A stretch of 64,000 nt of DNA from an uncultured Prevotella sp. (GCA_946405145.1 CAMJGE010000005.1:1-64000), one strand, 5' to 3'; shown: positions 27,056 through 36,396, numbered from the stretch's first letter. The notes: a model not told the origin generated them from the sequence alone. Numbers and translations are program-made.

Positions 27056-27898
27056 ATGATGAATAGTATAATTAGGCGTAAGAGGCTTCTTACAATCATA
27101 TTGTTGACGGTGTTCATCGCTCTGGGTGCTCGGGCTCAGGACGATGAGGATATTGCGCATTCGCTTAATCTGACTGAGGTGGTGGTGCTGGCAGATGGCA
27201 TGACCTTCGAGGAGTATCTGCTGAAACAGGTGCTGGCTCATGCCAAACCGCTGAAGGAGCGCACGAAGTCGCTGAGATACACGGTGACCTGCGAGGTGGA
27301 GAAGGATATGGACCTGAATAAGTTTCCGCACCGGCGGACGATCACCTGCGCAGCCCGTCTGGCGGGCTATGGTCCCATCGTGTCGGCTCTCAGGGAGCAT
27401 AAGCAGTTCGGCATCACGGTGGCGGAGGATGTGGTGTTTCAGGATGGGAAGATGACGACTTCGAAGGCGCGGATGGTGGAGATGAAGCAGAAGCTGACTG
27501 ACAAGCAGATTGCCTCTTTTCTGAAGCATGACTGGATGCTGAGTACGAACATGTATGACAAGTTCTACAAGATGGTGCGTGATAAGGTGAAGGACCTGCA
27601 GAAGATGCGCAAGAAGAAAAGGGATGATGTGGACTTCAGATACGTGGGCAGCTATACTTCTGGCAACAGGACTTTCTACATCGTGAAGCTGGATAACGTG
27701 AGGGTACATATCGCCGACAGGTGCTGGCAGATCTCACGCATGAGCTATCATGAGGGGCAGAACGACATGCAGTATGAGTTCAAGGAGGTAAAGCCCGACC
27801 TCTTCCTGCTCTCTCACGGCAAGGCGAAACTCTATATTGACAAAGAGAAATGGCCTCAGGGCTTCGTCTCCATGAACCTGGATTATGATTACAAATAA
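27056..27898 (+). CDS. secreted protein of unknown function
   Basis: A signal peptide (RRKRLLTIILLTVFIALGAR, cleavage after GARAQ) precedes about 255 residues without a recognised family. The N-terminal mature part (LTEVVVLADGMTFEEYLLKQVL) and the basic middle (KMRKKKRDDVDF) are distinctive, and the rest is beta-rich. An earlier in-frame start at 27008 lies before the -7 box (TAAATTTG, 27034-27041), so the ATG at 27056 is used. It is a single gene ending in a strong bidirectional terminator. It may belong to the set of exported Bacteroidales proteins of unknown role. Confidence 0.7.
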   Translation: MMNSIIRRKRLLTIILLTVFIALGARAQDDEDIAHSLNLTEVVVLADGMTFEEYLLKQVLAHAKPLKERTKSLRYTVTCEVEKDMDLNKFPHRRTITCAARLAGYGPIVSALREHKQFGITVAEDVVFQDGKMTTSKARMVEMKQKLTDKQIASFLKHDWMLSTNMYDKFYKMVRDKVKDLQKMRKKKRDDVDFRYVGSYTSGNRTFYIVKLDNVRVHIADRCWQISRMSYHEGQNDMQYEFKEVKPDLFLLSHGKAKLYIDKEKWPQGFVSMNLDYDYK

Positions 27899-27941
27899 GA
27901 AAAAGGACTTTGGATGATGTGTTCCAAAGTCCTTTTCTTTA
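27898..27941. terminator. bidirectional terminator between the secreted protein and pheS
   Basis: AAAAGGACTTTGG (27901-27913) pairs with CCAAAGTCCTTTT (27924-27936) as a perfect 13-bp stem. T-rich tails lie on both strands. Confidence 0.85.
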
Positions 27942-27956
27942 TGGGGATAGCCGCTA

Positions 27957-29015
27957 TCAGTTGGCAGCTTCGAACTCTTCGAGGAAACGGGTGTCGTTCT
28001 CTGAGAACATACGGAGGTCAGAGACACGATACTTCAAGTTGGTGATACGCTCCACACCCATGCCGAAGGCATAGCCGCTGTACTCCTTGGAGTCGATGCC
28101 GCAGAGTTCGAGCACGTTGGGATCCACCATACCGCAACCGAGGATCTCCACCCAGCCGGTGTGCTTACAAAAGCCGCAGCCCTCGCCGCCACAGATGAAG
28201 CAAGAGATATCCATTTCTGCTGAAGGCTCAGTAAAGGGGAAGTATGAGGGGCGCAGACGGATCTTCGTGTCGGGACCGAACATCTCCTGGGCAAAGCTGA
28301 GCAGCACCTGCTTCAGATCGGTGAAACTCACGTTCTTGTCGATATAGAGTCCTTCCACCTGGTGGAAGAAACAGTGGGCACGAGCTGTGATCGCCTCGTT
28401 GCGATACACACGACCCGGACAGATGACGCGGATGGGACTGGTGAGTTTGCCGTCCTCGGTGTGCATCTGCTCCATGATACGAGCCTGCACGCTGGAGGTA
28501 TGAGAACGCAACAGAATGTTCTTCGTGACATCGTTGGGATGCTGGCTCACGAAGAAGGTGTCCTGCATGTCGCGGGCAGGATGGTCGGCGGCAAAGTTCA
28601 TCTTTGTGAAAATGTGATTGTCATCCTCCACCTCAGGACCGTCGGCCAGTACAAAGCCCATACGTGAGAAAATGTCTATAATCTCGTTGGTGACAATGCT
28701 CAGGGGATGACGTGTACCAAGTTCCACAGGGTAGGGGGTACGTGTCAGGTCGATGGCCTCTTCGCCAGTCTCCTGGGTGTCGCACTCCTCACGGAGCTGA
28801 TTGATGCGCTCGGTGGTGAGTGTCTTCAGTTCGTTGATCTTCATGCCAACCGTCTTCTTCTGGTCGGCAGCTACATTACGGAAATCGTTCATCAGGGCTG
28901 TAATCTCACCTTTCTTGCTGAGATATTTCAGTCGGAGCTGTTCTACTTCCTCTGCGTTTTTCGCGCTCAAATTTTGAACTTCCTTCAGGAGTTCGTCTAT
29001 CTTATCAAGTATCAT
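27957..29015 (-). CDS. pheS: phenylalanyl-tRNA synthetase alpha subunit
   Basis: This is the catalytic class II alpha subunit of the PheST tetramer that charges tRNA-Phe. The 352 residues hold an N-terminal coiled-coil (about 1-85) and the class II core with motif 2 (CPGRVYRNEAITARAHCFFHQVEG) and motif 3 (GYAFGMGVERI). The cysteine-rich insertion CFICGGEGCGFCKHTGWVEI is typical of the bacterial alpha subunit. pheT is not adjacent, so the two subunits are encoded apart. A promoter with TACCTTTG lies upstream. Confidence 0.97.
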   Translation of the reverse strand: MILDKIDELLKEVQNLSAKNAEEVEQLRLKYLSKKGEITALMNDFRNVAADQKKTVGMKINELKTLTTERINQLREECDTQETGEEAIDLTRTPYPVELGTRHPLSIVTNEIIDIFSRMGFVLADGPEVEDDNHIFTKMNFAADHPARDMQDTFFVSQHPNDVTKNILLRSHTSSVQARIMEQMHTEDGKLTSPIRVICPGRVYRNEAITARAHCFFHQVEGLYIDKNVSFTDLKQVLLSFAQEMFGPDTKIRLRPSYFPFTEPSAEMDISCFICGGEGCGFCKHTGWVEILGCGMVDPNVLELCGIDSKEYSGYAFGMGVERITNLKYRVSDLRMFSENDTRFLEEFEAAN

Positions 29016-29043
29016 AAAAACGTTAAAATTGCAATTTTGCGTG

Positions 29044-29076
29044 CAAAGGTACTTATTTTTTGGGATAAAAGAACAA
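29044..29076 (-). promoter_or_regulatory. promoter of pheS
   Basis: On the minus strand TTG (29076-29074) and TACCTTTG (29051-29044) are 22 bases apart. The leader to the ATG is about 25 bases. Confidence 0.6.
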
Positions 29077-29125
29077 AAGAAGCAAAAAAATATGTGTAAT
29101 TATGTTCTTATTTCTAAAAAATATG

Positions 29126-29133
29126 TAACTTTG
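29126..29133 (+). promoter_or_regulatory. -7 box of the DUF4348-murB-MBL operon
   Basis: TAACTTTG lies 49 bases before the ATG at 29183. The -33 element is not convincing. Confidence 0.5.
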
Positions 29134-29182
29134 CACAGGTTTGAGAGAACAAGATTTAAAAATTGCTTATTAGATAGCATAA

Positions 29183-30022
29183 ATGAGAAGGTGTGTTATA
29201 GCGTTTTTCGCTGTTGTTCTACTGATGTTTTCCTGCACTGGGAAAAAGTCGGGGCAGATAGATGAGGTGCCAGCAGATTCTGTGGCAGACTCCATCGATA
29301 CAACTGATGTTGACACCATGGAGATGCTCATAGCCGAGACACCCATGCCTCGTGCTGCTGATGCCATGTTCGACGATTTCATTTTCAATTTCGTTGCCAA
29401 CAAGAAGTTGCAGAAGGAACGTGTGGTATTTCCGCTGCGTACGAGAGAGGGTGAGAAGACGACACTAACGGAGAAAGGTCAGTGGAAGATGGAACATCTC
29501 TTTATGCGTCAGGGCTATTACACGCTATTGTTCGGCAATGACGAGCAGATGACTCACCAGAAGGACACGGCTGTCAGTGAGGCTATCGTTGAGAAGATCC
29601 AGTTGAAGAAGAACCGTGTGATGAACTATTACTTCGTGCGTGTGAAGGGTGCCTGGATGATGAGAGAGGTGGTGGTGACTCCGCTGTCGGAGAATCCCAA
29701 CGCCTCGTTCCTGGAGTTCTATAAGCGTTTTGTGACAGACTCTGCCTTCCAGGTGAAGAGCATCAATAAGACGGTGACCTTTATCAGTCCTGATCCTGAT
29801 AACGACTTTACGATGATGGAGGGTGTGATCACACCTGATACGTGGAGCGCGTTTGCACCAGCACTGCCATCCAAGGTGCTTTATAACATTGTGTATGGTA
29901 AGCCGAAACCGGTAGAAAACGAGATGATCTTCTTGATGCGAGGTGTGTCTAATGGTCTGGAGATGGAACTGCGCTTCAAGAAAGTGAAGGGGCGCTGGCT
30001 GCTCATGAAATTGGCAACTTAA
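29183..30022 (+). CDS. DUF4348-like lipoprotein
   Basis: A lipoprotein signal with the lipobox LMFSC places the protein at a membrane surface after export. The mature part of about 260 residues starts with an acidic linker and then shows the DUF4348-like domain (FDDFIFNFVANKKLQKERVVFPL). This family is restricted to Bacteroidetes and has no known function. The stop is three bases before murB, so they share a transcript, and a role in the envelope is likely. Confidence 0.8.
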   Translation: MRRCVIAFFAVVLLMFSCTGKKSGQIDEVPADSVADSIDTTDVDTMEMLIAETPMPRAADAMFDDFIFNFVANKKLQKERVVFPLRTREGEKTTLTEKGQWKMEHLFMRQGYYTLLFGNDEQMTHQKDTAVSEAIVEKIQLKKNRVMNYYFVRVKGAWMMREVVVTPLSENPNASFLEFYKRFVTDSAFQVKSINKTVTFISPDPDNDFTMMEGVITPDTWSAFAPALPSKVLYNIVYGKPKPVENEMIFLMRGVSNGLEMELRFKKVKGRWLLMKLAT

Positions 30023-30025
30023 GAG

Positions 30026-31030
30026 ATGAAAGATTTTAGAGACTATAGTCTGAAGGCGCATAACACATTTGGCATCGATGCTAAATGCAATCGTTTTCTG
30101 GAGTTTGAAGATGACCAGGAAGCGATAGAGGTCGCTAAGATTCTCAGAGAGTCACAGATGCCTTTTATTATAATAGGTGGTGGCAGTAACCTGCTTCTCA
30201 CTAAGGACTATGAGGGCATCGTGGTGCGCTCAGGTATCAAGGGGCATTACTTTGAAGATGGCTACAGGATGATCTGTGGTAGCGGAGAGGAATGGGACCG
30301 GATGGTGGCTGTGAGCATCGAGAACGGCTATTATGGCATGGAGAACCTGTCGCTGATCCCTGGTGATGTGGGTGCCAGTGCCGTTCAGAACATAGGTGCC
30401 TATGGTGTGGAGGCGAAGGATCTGATTCTCTGCGTCTGGGCCATAGAGATCGCGACAGGCAAACCCTGTATGTGGGGTAATGAAGAATGTGGATATGGCT
30501 ATCGTCAGAGTCGTTTTAAGCAGGACTGGAAGGATAAGTATCTTATTTGTAGAGTGACCTATGGTCTTTCGAGAACCTTTACCCCGCATCTTGATTATGG
30601 TAACATCCGTGCGGAACTGGAGAAGAAGGGTATCCATGAGCCTTCTGCCCAGCAGTTGCGTGACATCATTATAGAGATTCGCAATGCCAAGCTACCTGAT
30701 CCGAAGGTGATGGGCAATGCCGGCAGTTTCTTTATGAATCCCATTGTGGAGCGTGAACAGTATGAGGCATTGGCGGCGCAGTATGAGAACATGCCCCATT
30801 ATCCTGTGGATGAGACGCACGAGAAGATCCCTGCAGGCTGGATGATCGACCAGTGTGGCTGGAAGGGTAAGAAGATGGGGCGCGCAGGGGTGCATGACAA
30901 ACAGGCCTTAGTGCTGGTGAACTGTGGTGGTGCAAAGGGTGAGGAGATCGTGGCACTTTGCAGGCAGATACAAGCGGATGTGAAGGCCAAGTTTGGTGTT
31001 GACATTCATCCAGAAGTGAATATTATATGA
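30026..31030 (+). CDS. murB: UDP-N-acetylenolpyruvoylglucosamine reductase
   Basis: MurB reduces UDP-GlcNAc-enolpyruvate to UDP-MurNAc with NADPH and FAD, an early cytoplasmic step of peptidoglycan synthesis. The 334 residues show the FAD-binding motif IIIGGGSNLLLT, the pocket PGDVGASAVQNIGAYGVE (the type I arrangement), and GNAGSFFMNP with the catalytic serine region. Length is typical. It overlaps the MBL gene by four bases and follows the lipoprotein gene by three. Confidence 0.97.
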   Translation: MKDFRDYSLKAHNTFGIDAKCNRFLEFEDDQEAIEVAKILRESQMPFIIIGGGSNLLLTKDYEGIVVRSGIKGHYFEDGYRMICGSGEEWDRMVAVSIENGYYGMENLSLIPGDVGASAVQNIGAYGVEAKDLILCVWAIEIATGKPCMWGNEECGYGYRQSRFKQDWKDKYLICRVTYGLSRTFTPHLDYGNIRAELEKKGIHEPSAQQLRDIIIEIRNAKLPDPKVMGNAGSFFMNPIVEREQYEALAAQYENMPHYPVDETHEKIPAGWMIDQCGWKGKKMGRAGVHDKQALVLVNCGGAKGEEIVALCRQIQADVKAKFGVDIHPEVNII

Positions 31031-31788
31031 AGTTGACGTTTTTAGGTACAGGAACTTCGTGCGGCGTGCCCGTGATAGGATGTCAGTGTGAGGTGTGTCG
31101 GAGCACTGATCCGCACGACAAGCGTACCCGCTGTTCTGTGCTGGTGGAGACAGAGCGCACGAGACTGCTCATTGACTGCGGTCCTGATTTCCGCGGACAG
31201 ATCCTGCCGCAGCCGTTCCGAAAGATCGATGGTATCCTTATTACTCATAGCCATTACGACCATGTGGGGGGGATGGATGATATCCGTCCTTACTGCCAGT
31301 TTGGTGAGATGAATGTCTATGCCGACCCCATCGCCCGCAAGGGGATGCTAGAGATGCTGCCATACTGTTTTGCCGAGCATCGCTATCCGGGTGTGCCAGC
31401 CATCGGCCTGCATGAGATTCATGCCCATGAGCTGTTACAGATTGGTGACCTGGATATTATGCCGATAGAGGTGATGCATGGCAAGCTGCCTATCCTGGGC
31501 TATCGCATTGGGCCATTGACCTATATTACTGACATGAAGACTATCAATGAGTCGGAATATCCTTATCTGGAGGGGACGGAGCTGTTGGTGGTGAATGCCT
31601 TACGCTTCGACAGGCCTCATCACTCCCATCAGCTGGTGGATGATGCCATCGCTTTTGCGCGAAGGGTAGGAGCCAAGCGTACGCTGCTCATACACGTCTG
31701 TCATGATGTGGGACTTCACGAGAAAGTAAACCAGATACTTCCTGCCGATATCCAACTGGCATACGACGGACAGGAAATCATACTATAA
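31027..31788 (+). CDS. MBL-fold metallo-hydrolase (PhnP-like)
   Basis: The 253-residue beta-lactamase-fold protein has the metal motif THSHYDHVGGMDD, an additional histidine in EVMHGKLPILGYRI, and the C-terminal HVCHDVG stretch. It resembles PhnP-type cyclic-phosphate phosphodiesterases and related Bacteroidetes hydrolases. An N-terminal cysteine cluster (GCQCEVCRS) could bind zinc structurally, as in PhnP. It is translationally coupled to murB by the ATGA overlap. The true substrate is unknown. Confidence 0.85.
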   Translation: MKLTFLGTGTSCGVPVIGCQCEVCRSTDPHDKRTRCSVLVETERTRLLIDCGPDFRGQILPQPFRKIDGILITHSHYDHVGGMDDIRPYCQFGEMNVYADPIARKGMLEMLPYCFAEHRYPGVPAIGLHEIHAHELLQIGDLDIMPIEVMHGKLPILGYRIGPLTYITDMKTINESEYPYLEGTELLVVNALRFDRPHHSHQLVDDAIAFARRVGAKRTLLIHVCHDVGLHEKVNQILPADIQLAYDGQEIIL

Positions 31789-31793
31789 TAAAA

Positions 31794-31816
31794 AAGGGAG
31801 CTGTGATGGCTCCCTT
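31794..31816. terminator. terminator after the MBL gene
   Basis: AAGGGAGC (31794-31801) pairs with GCTCCCTT (31809-31816) and sits between two convergent genes, with a T-rich tail on the plus strand. Confidence 0.7.
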
Positions 31817-32090
31817 ATCTTTTCTTCTTCTTTCTCTTGCCTGACAGAAACCTGTAGCTATTCATCAGCTTACGGATAAGCATGAATGCATCGAAAGCTA
31901 TGATGCCATTGCTGACCAGACTGGCGATATAATCAGCCTTGGAGGTCTCGTCCTTTTTCAAAAATATCTCGTTCCATAAGGTGGAGAACTGCGTCGTGTC
32001 CTTTTGTAGCTCATTGAGCACTTCATCCTTACGCTGACGAATCTCTTCGAGCGACTGGTAATCTTTGATATCTTTGATAGCCGGTTTCAT
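31815..32090 (-). CDS. small protein of the YtxH/holin operon, unknown function
   Basis: The 91 residues begin MKPAIKDIKDYQSL and are charged, helix-rich and very basic at the end (SGKRKKKKR). One possible membrane-associated helix lies around residues 55-75. The ATG at 32090 is chosen over an upstream TTG at 32102. It is the last gene of a three-gene unit with the holin-like and YtxH proteins, an arrangement common in Bacteroidetes and usually regarded as stress-induced. No own function is known. Confidence 0.6.
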   Translation of the reverse strand: MKPAIKDIKDYQSLEEIRQRKDEVLNELQKDTTQFSTLWNEIFLKKDETSKADYIASLVSNGIIAFDAFMLIRKLMNSYRFLSGKRKKKKR

Positions 32091-32108
32091 AAGTAAAGGC
32101 AATAATGA

Positions 32109-32459
32109 TTATTTACCGAGGAACACCTGAGCAAGGAAACGCACAAGGGGCCTCTCAATCCAAACTTTACGTTTGCTGATAATCACGAAGAACAAAATCA
32201 GATGGACGGCGGCGATAATCAAGAACGACCATCCCATGCCGATAAAGTTTGAGAGCCAGAAGGCAAGGGCAAACGACATGAACAGCGCCAGTGCGATGAT
32301 GAGGAAACAGAAAACGATTGCCAAGGCGGCACCCGTAATCAGGTGTACCACCTTGTCAACCACATCAAGCTTGACGTATTCTGCCTGCAGCCCCAGATAG
32401 TGCTTTAAGGTCTCTATCAGCTGGGCAAAGTTCTCAACGTTCTTGTCGCTTGAAAGCAT
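32109..32459 (-). CDS. phage-holin-like (DUF1469) membrane protein
   Basis: The 116-residue protein has two hydrophobic helices (about residues 45-70 and 75-97) and a short charged C-terminus, the pattern of the Phage_holin_3_6/DUF1469 family. Despite the name it is a chromosomal envelope protein found beside YtxH proteins, not part of a prophage, and nothing phage-like surrounds it. It is three bases downstream of the YtxH gene. Confidence 0.8.
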   Translation of the reverse strand: MLSSDKNVENFAQLIETLKHYLGLQAEYVKLDVVDKVVHLITGAALAIVFCFLIIALALFMSFALAFWLSNFIGMGWSFLIIAAVHLILFFVIISKRKVWIERPLVRFLAQVFLGK

Positions 32460-32462
32460 CGC

Positions 32463-32675
32463 TTATTCCTCCTCTGTAGCATCCTCAATGTCATCAACCA
32501 GATCAACCACTTCCTTGCGGCTGAGCTTGATGTTGTGCTTCTTCAGGAAATCCTCCACAGCATCTGTGATTTTCACACGGGTATCAGATCCCTTTTCGGG
32601 AGCCATTAAGATACCAAGAGCTGCGCCAGCGATAGCACCGCCGAGAAATGCGCCAATGTAACCTAAACTTTTCAT
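32463..32675 (-). CDS. YtxH-domain protein
   Basis: The 70-residue protein has an N-terminal glycine-rich membrane helix (GYIGAFLGGAIAGAALGILM) followed by the APEKGSDTR motif of the YtxH family and an acidic amphipathic tail. YtxH proteins are general-stress proteins of unknown mechanism. It leads the three-gene unit and has a clear promoter. Confidence 0.85.
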   Translation of the reverse strand: MKSLGYIGAFLGGAIAGAALGILMAPEKGSDTRVKITDAVEDFLKKHNIKLSRKEVVDLVDDIEDATEEE

Positions 32676-32716
32676 AATCTGTAGTTATATTAAGTGAATA
32701 CTAAAAATCTTTTGTG

Positions 32717-32748
32717 CAAATATACGCAATTTTTCGATAATGGTGCAA
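32717..32748 (-). promoter_or_regulatory. promoter of the YtxH operon
   Basis: On the minus strand TTG (32748-32746) and TATATTTG (32724-32717) are 21 bases apart, about 40 bases before the ATG. Confidence 0.7.
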
Positions 32749-32894
32749 ATTTATCCCAAAAAATTAATTAAAAAGTTGCGATTTTCCCGATTTAACAAAC
32801 TTTATGTAGCATTTTTGCACGGTTTTCCTTGATAATTTGTAATTTCGCACACAAAATGATGAATTAAGTTATATTTTAAATATTGAATAACAAA

Positions 32895-33404
32895 ATGAAG
32901 AAAACGACTATTTTGTGCGTAGGTTTGTGCGCAGCTATGGCTTTTACAAGCTGTAAGTCAAGTGAAAGTGCCTATAAGAGGGCGTATGAGAAAGCAAAAC
33001 AGTATGACACTACTTCTGCACAGCAGGCACCTCAGGCTGCTCCGCAGACTACTGAGGAGGTAGCTGTTGTGGCTCCCGTGGAGGCAAAGCCCGCCAACGA
33101 GACTCGTGTAGTGGATAATCTTGATAACGTGTCTGTTCGACAGGAGAGTGTGACACTCATCAACGGTTCTGGTCTGAAGGACTTCAGCGTGATTGTAGGC
33201 TCTTTCGGTCTGGTCTCTAACGCAGAGGGCCTGCAGCAGCGTCTGAAGGCAGCTGGCTATGACGCTCAGATTGTTAAGAACGAGGATAAGAACATGTATC
33301 GTGTGGTAGCTTCTACCTTTGCAGGCAAGGCTGACGCTGTAAACAGCCGTGATCAGCTACGTGCTACCTATCCTGATGCATGGTTGCTCTATAACGTACG
33401 ATAA
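32895..33404 (+). CDS. SPOR-domain lipoprotein
   Basis: A lipoprotein signal with lipobox (AFTSC) is followed by a proline/alanine-rich linker and a SPOR-like domain at about residues 95-169 (FSVIVGSFGLVSNAEGLQQR, YRVVASTF). SPOR domains bind denuded septal peptidoglycan, so the protein is probably at the division site or outer membrane. The ATG at 32895 gives 169 residues; an upstream TTG is rejected. It is 10 bases from ruvX. Confidence 0.85.
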   Translation: MKKTTILCVGLCAAMAFTSCKSSESAYKRAYEKAKQYDTTSAQQAPQAAPQTTEEVAVVAPVEAKPANETRVVDNLDNVSVRQESVTLINGSGLKDFSVIVGSFGLVSNAEGLQQRLKAAGYDAQIVKNEDKNMYRVVASTFAGKADAVNSRDQLRATYPDAWLLYNVR

Positions 33405-33414
33405 TTCTTTTGTC

Positions 33415-33828
33415 GTGGCGAGGATATTATCCATCGATTACGGCAAGAAACGTACAGGACTAGCAGTCACCGACCCTCTTCAGATTATCGCTGGAGGGTT
33501 GGCGACTGTTTCTACATCAGAGCTGTTCGACTGGCTGAAGGCCTATATGGCCAAGGAGCCTGTGGAGCGCATCGTGATAGGAGAGCCCCGTCAGCCTAAC
33601 GGTGAGCCGAGTGAGAACCTGCAGCGTGTGCAGCAGTTTGTGAACCGTTGGCGGAAAGCGGTGCCTGAAGTGCCTATCGAGTATTACGATGAGCGGTTTA
33701 CTTCTGTGCTGGCACATCAGGCGATGCTTGCCGGCGGTCTGAAGAAGAAGGCACGTCAGGACAAGGCACTTGTGGATGAAATATCCGCTACGATTATCCT
33801 CGAAGATTATCTCCGAGCCCGTAAATAG
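33415..33828 (+). CDS. ruvX: Holliday junction resolvase-like protein RuvX/YqgF
   Basis: The 137-residue YqgF-family protein has the RNase H-like motifs ILSIDYGKKRTGLAV and YYDERFTSVLA, with conserved acidic residues. The family is implicated in pre-16S rRNA processing and in Holliday junction chemistry. A GTG at 33415 gives the normal length; upstream ATGs overlap the SPOR gene. It is followed 27 bases later by def. Confidence 0.9.
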   Translation: MARILSIDYGKKRTGLAVTDPLQIIAGGLATVSTSELFDWLKAYMAKEPVERIVIGEPRQPNGEPSENLQRVQQFVNRWRKAVPEVPIEYYDERFTSVLAHQAMLAGGLKKKARQDKALVDEISATIILEDYLRARK

Positions 33829-33855
33829 TCAAATAGTTAATAGTCAAATAGTGAA

Positions 33856-34416
33856 ATGATTCTACCTATTTATATATATGGCCAGCCTGTGCTTCGCAAG
33901 GTGGCTGAAGACATTACCCCAGAGTATCCCCAGCTGAAGGATCTGATCAGCGACATGTGGGAGACGCTGGCTGAGTCGGAAGGTATTGGATTGGCTGCTC
34001 CACAGATTGGTAAGCCCATCCGCCTGTCAGTGATCGACTTAGATGTCATCTCTGACGATCTGCCTGAATATAAGGGCTTCCGACAGGTGTTTATCAATCC
34101 TCATATCCTTGACTATGATGAGGAGAATACTGATACCTCTGAGGAGGGCTGTCTGTCGTTGCCTGCCATCCATGAGAAGGTGGTGCGCCCCACACGTATC
34201 CATGTGGCATGGGATGATGAGAACTTCGAGCACCATGATGAGTGGATTGAGGGGTATCTGGCTCGTGTGATGCAGCATGAGTTCGACCATCTCGACGGTA
34301 AGATGTTCGTGGATCGTATCTCACCGCTTCGTAAACAGCTGATAAAGAGCAAGCTGCGCGCTTTGTTGCAGGGACGCTATCGCTGTGGATATAAAACTAA
34401 ACCTGTTAAGAGATAA
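33856..34416 (+). CDS. def: peptide deformylase
   Basis: The metalloenzyme removes the formyl group from nascent proteins. All three signature motifs are present in 186 residues: GIGLAAPQIG, EGCLSLP and the zinc-binding QHEFDHLDG. The length is typical of type I enzymes. It lies between ruvX and the TPR gene, three bases from the latter, so the three form one transcript. Confidence 0.97.
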   Translation: MILPIYIYGQPVLRKVAEDITPEYPQLKDLISDMWETLAESEGIGLAAPQIGKPIRLSVIDLDVISDDLPEYKGFRQVFINPHILDYDEENTDTSEEGCLSLPAIHEKVVRPTRIHVAWDDENFEHHDEWIEGYLARVMQHEFDHLDGKMFVDRISPLRKQLIKSKLRALLQGRYRCGYKTKPVKR

Positions 34417-34419
34417 AGA

Positions 34420-36369
34420 ATGCGACGCATTTTTTATCTCTTAATGTTCTTACCACTGGTTGGCTTTGCCCAGTTCAATACCGATCGTCTGGTGATGGTG
34501 GGGCGCTCCGCTCTCTACTATGAAGACTATGTGCTCTCCATCCAGTATTTCAATCAGGCCATCAGTCAGAAGCCCTGGCTCTTTGAACCTTGGTTCTTCA
34601 GAGGGGTGGCAAAATATTATCTCGATGACTTCCGTGGGGCAGAGAGTGACTGTACTGAAGCCATCGAACGAAACCCTTATGTGGTGAACGCCTATGAGTT
34701 ACGTGGTCTCTGCCGCATCAACCAGAAGAAATATGCCGAGGCTGTAAAGGATTACGATAAGGCACTGCGCTATAATCCTGATAATCAAGGGCTATGGCAT
34801 AACCGTATTCTCTGTCTGATTCAAGATAAGAACTATGAACTTGCATTGACACAGATCGATACGATGCTTGTCCACTGGTCGAAATATGCCCGTGCCTATG
34901 CGATGCAGGCAGAGGTGTATCTGCTTCAGAAGGATACGACGAAGGCTGTGGCATCACTCGACAAGAGCCTGGAACTTGACCCCTATGACGGCGGTATCTG
35001 GGCTGAGCGCGCTATTATCAGTCTGGCTCGTCAGGAGTGGAAAGAGGGTGAGGGATTTCTTGACAAGAGTATCCACCTGGTTCCCAAGCAGCCTGTGAAC
35101 TACATCAATCGTGCGATGGCACGTTATAACCAGAATAACCTACGAGGTGCGATGGCTGATTATGATAAAGCTCTCGACCTTGATCCCAATAACTTCTTAG
35201 GCCACTACAATCGTGGATTGTTGCGTGCCCAGGTGGGTGACGACAACAGAGGTATTGAAGACTTCGATTTCGTGCTGAAACTGGAACCAGACAACCTGAT
35301 GGCGCTCTTCAACCGTGCCCTGCTGCTTGAGCAGACTGGTAACCTGCGTGCTGCCATCCGCGACTATTCGAAGGTGATAGAGCAATATCCTAACTTCTGG
35401 TTCGGACTGCAGCATCGTGCCTCATGTTATCGCAGATTGGGTAACACCAAACAGGCCGAGCTCGATGAGTTCCGTATCCTTAAGGCACAGATGGACAAAC
35501 GTTTCGGTCATCAGCCTCGACTTTCGAAAAAGCAGATGCGTAAGCGCAGTGATGAGGATATGGAGAAATACAACCAACTGGTTGTGGCTGATGAGCAGGA
35601 AGTAGAGCATGAATACAAGAGTGACTATCGAGGAAAAGTGCAGAACCGCAAGGCCGAGCTCTCGTTCCTGCCGATGTTCAGTCTCTCTTTCCGCCGTCCT
35701 GTCAGCGATGTCAAGACAGAGATACCTTACGAGGAGAGTGTTGAGGCCTTTAACAGTCGCTCTAAGTCACGTACAATCTATATCTCCAACGATCATGCGA
35801 AGTTGGGTGAGGATCGCATGAAGCAAACTTTTACTTTCATCGACTCGCTCAGTACGGCTATTGATGCCTCCAAGAGCACCAGCAGTGTGAAGCCTCTGCT
35901 CTTCCTGAGGGCGATAGCCTACAGCTCTATTCAGAATTTCGATAATGCCATCGACGATCTGGGTATCTATCTGCAGATCGACTCCACCTCATCGTTGGCA
36001 TATTGGCAGCGTGCTGCCTGTCAGGCCAAGATGAATGAGTTCAATGCTTCTCAAGGTACCAATATCGAATTGCAGATGGCCAATGTGTTAGGTGATCTCT
36101 CGGATGCCATCAAGCATGCGCCCAAGAATGCCTACCTTTATTATAATCGTGGTACGCTCTATGCCTTGCGTAGCGATAATATGCGTGCCATCAACGACTA
36201 TACCGAAGCTATCAAGCTGGAGCGTAATCTGGCGGAGGCTTATTATAACAGAGGATTGGTGTATATCCGCCTGAAGAAGACAGATGAAGCCATTTCCGAC
36301 CTCAGTAAAGCAGGTGAACTCGGCATTTACCAAGCATATAGTGTCATCAAGAAATATACAGGGAAATAA
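34420..36369 (+). CDS. exported TPR-repeat protein
   Basis: The 649 residues begin with a short signal peptide (MRRIFYLLMFLPLVGFAQ). They contain many TPR units in two blocks, about residues 20-340 and 500-645, recognisable as YNRGLLRAQVGDDNRGIEDF, YNRGTLYALRSDNMRAINDY and similar. A basic, TPR-free linker (about 350-480) joins them. Such proteins act as scaffolds in the periplasm, but the partner is unknown. It is transcribed with def. Confidence 0.85.
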   Translation: MRRIFYLLMFLPLVGFAQFNTDRLVMVGRSALYYEDYVLSIQYFNQAISQKPWLFEPWFFRGVAKYYLDDFRGAESDCTEAIERNPYVVNAYELRGLCRINQKKYAEAVKDYDKALRYNPDNQGLWHNRILCLIQDKNYELALTQIDTMLVHWSKYARAYAMQAEVYLLQKDTTKAVASLDKSLELDPYDGGIWAERAIISLARQEWKEGEGFLDKSIHLVPKQPVNYINRAMARYNQNNLRGAMADYDKALDLDPNNFLGHYNRGLLRAQVGDDNRGIEDFDFVLKLEPDNLMALFNRALLLEQTGNLRAAIRDYSKVIEQYPNFWFGLQHRASCYRRLGNTKQAELDEFRILKAQMDKRFGHQPRLSKKQMRKRSDEDMEKYNQLVVADEQEVEHEYKSDYRGKVQNRKAELSFLPMFSLSFRRPVSDVKTEIPYEESVEAFNSRSKSRTIYISNDHAKLGEDRMKQTFTFIDSLSTAIDASKSTSSVKPLLFLRAIAYSSIQNFDNAIDDLGIYLQIDSTSSLAYWQRAACQAKMNEFNASQGTNIELQMANVLGDLSDAIKHAPKNAYLYYNRGTLYALRSDNMRAINDYTEAIKLERNLAEAYYNRGLVYIRLKKTDEAISDLSKAGELGIYQAYSVIKKYTGK

Positions 36370-36396
36370 TCAGATTATAATCAAATTAGTATAATT

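Noticed and set aside
26969..27709. N-terminal extension of the metal permease frame
   Set aside because: It runs antisense through the secreted protein gene and upstream of the -7 box, and its composition is not protein-like.
32109..32459. Holin-like gene taken as a sign of a prophage
   Set aside because: No integrase, capsid, terminase or attachment site lies nearby; the gene belongs to a chromosomal YtxH operon.
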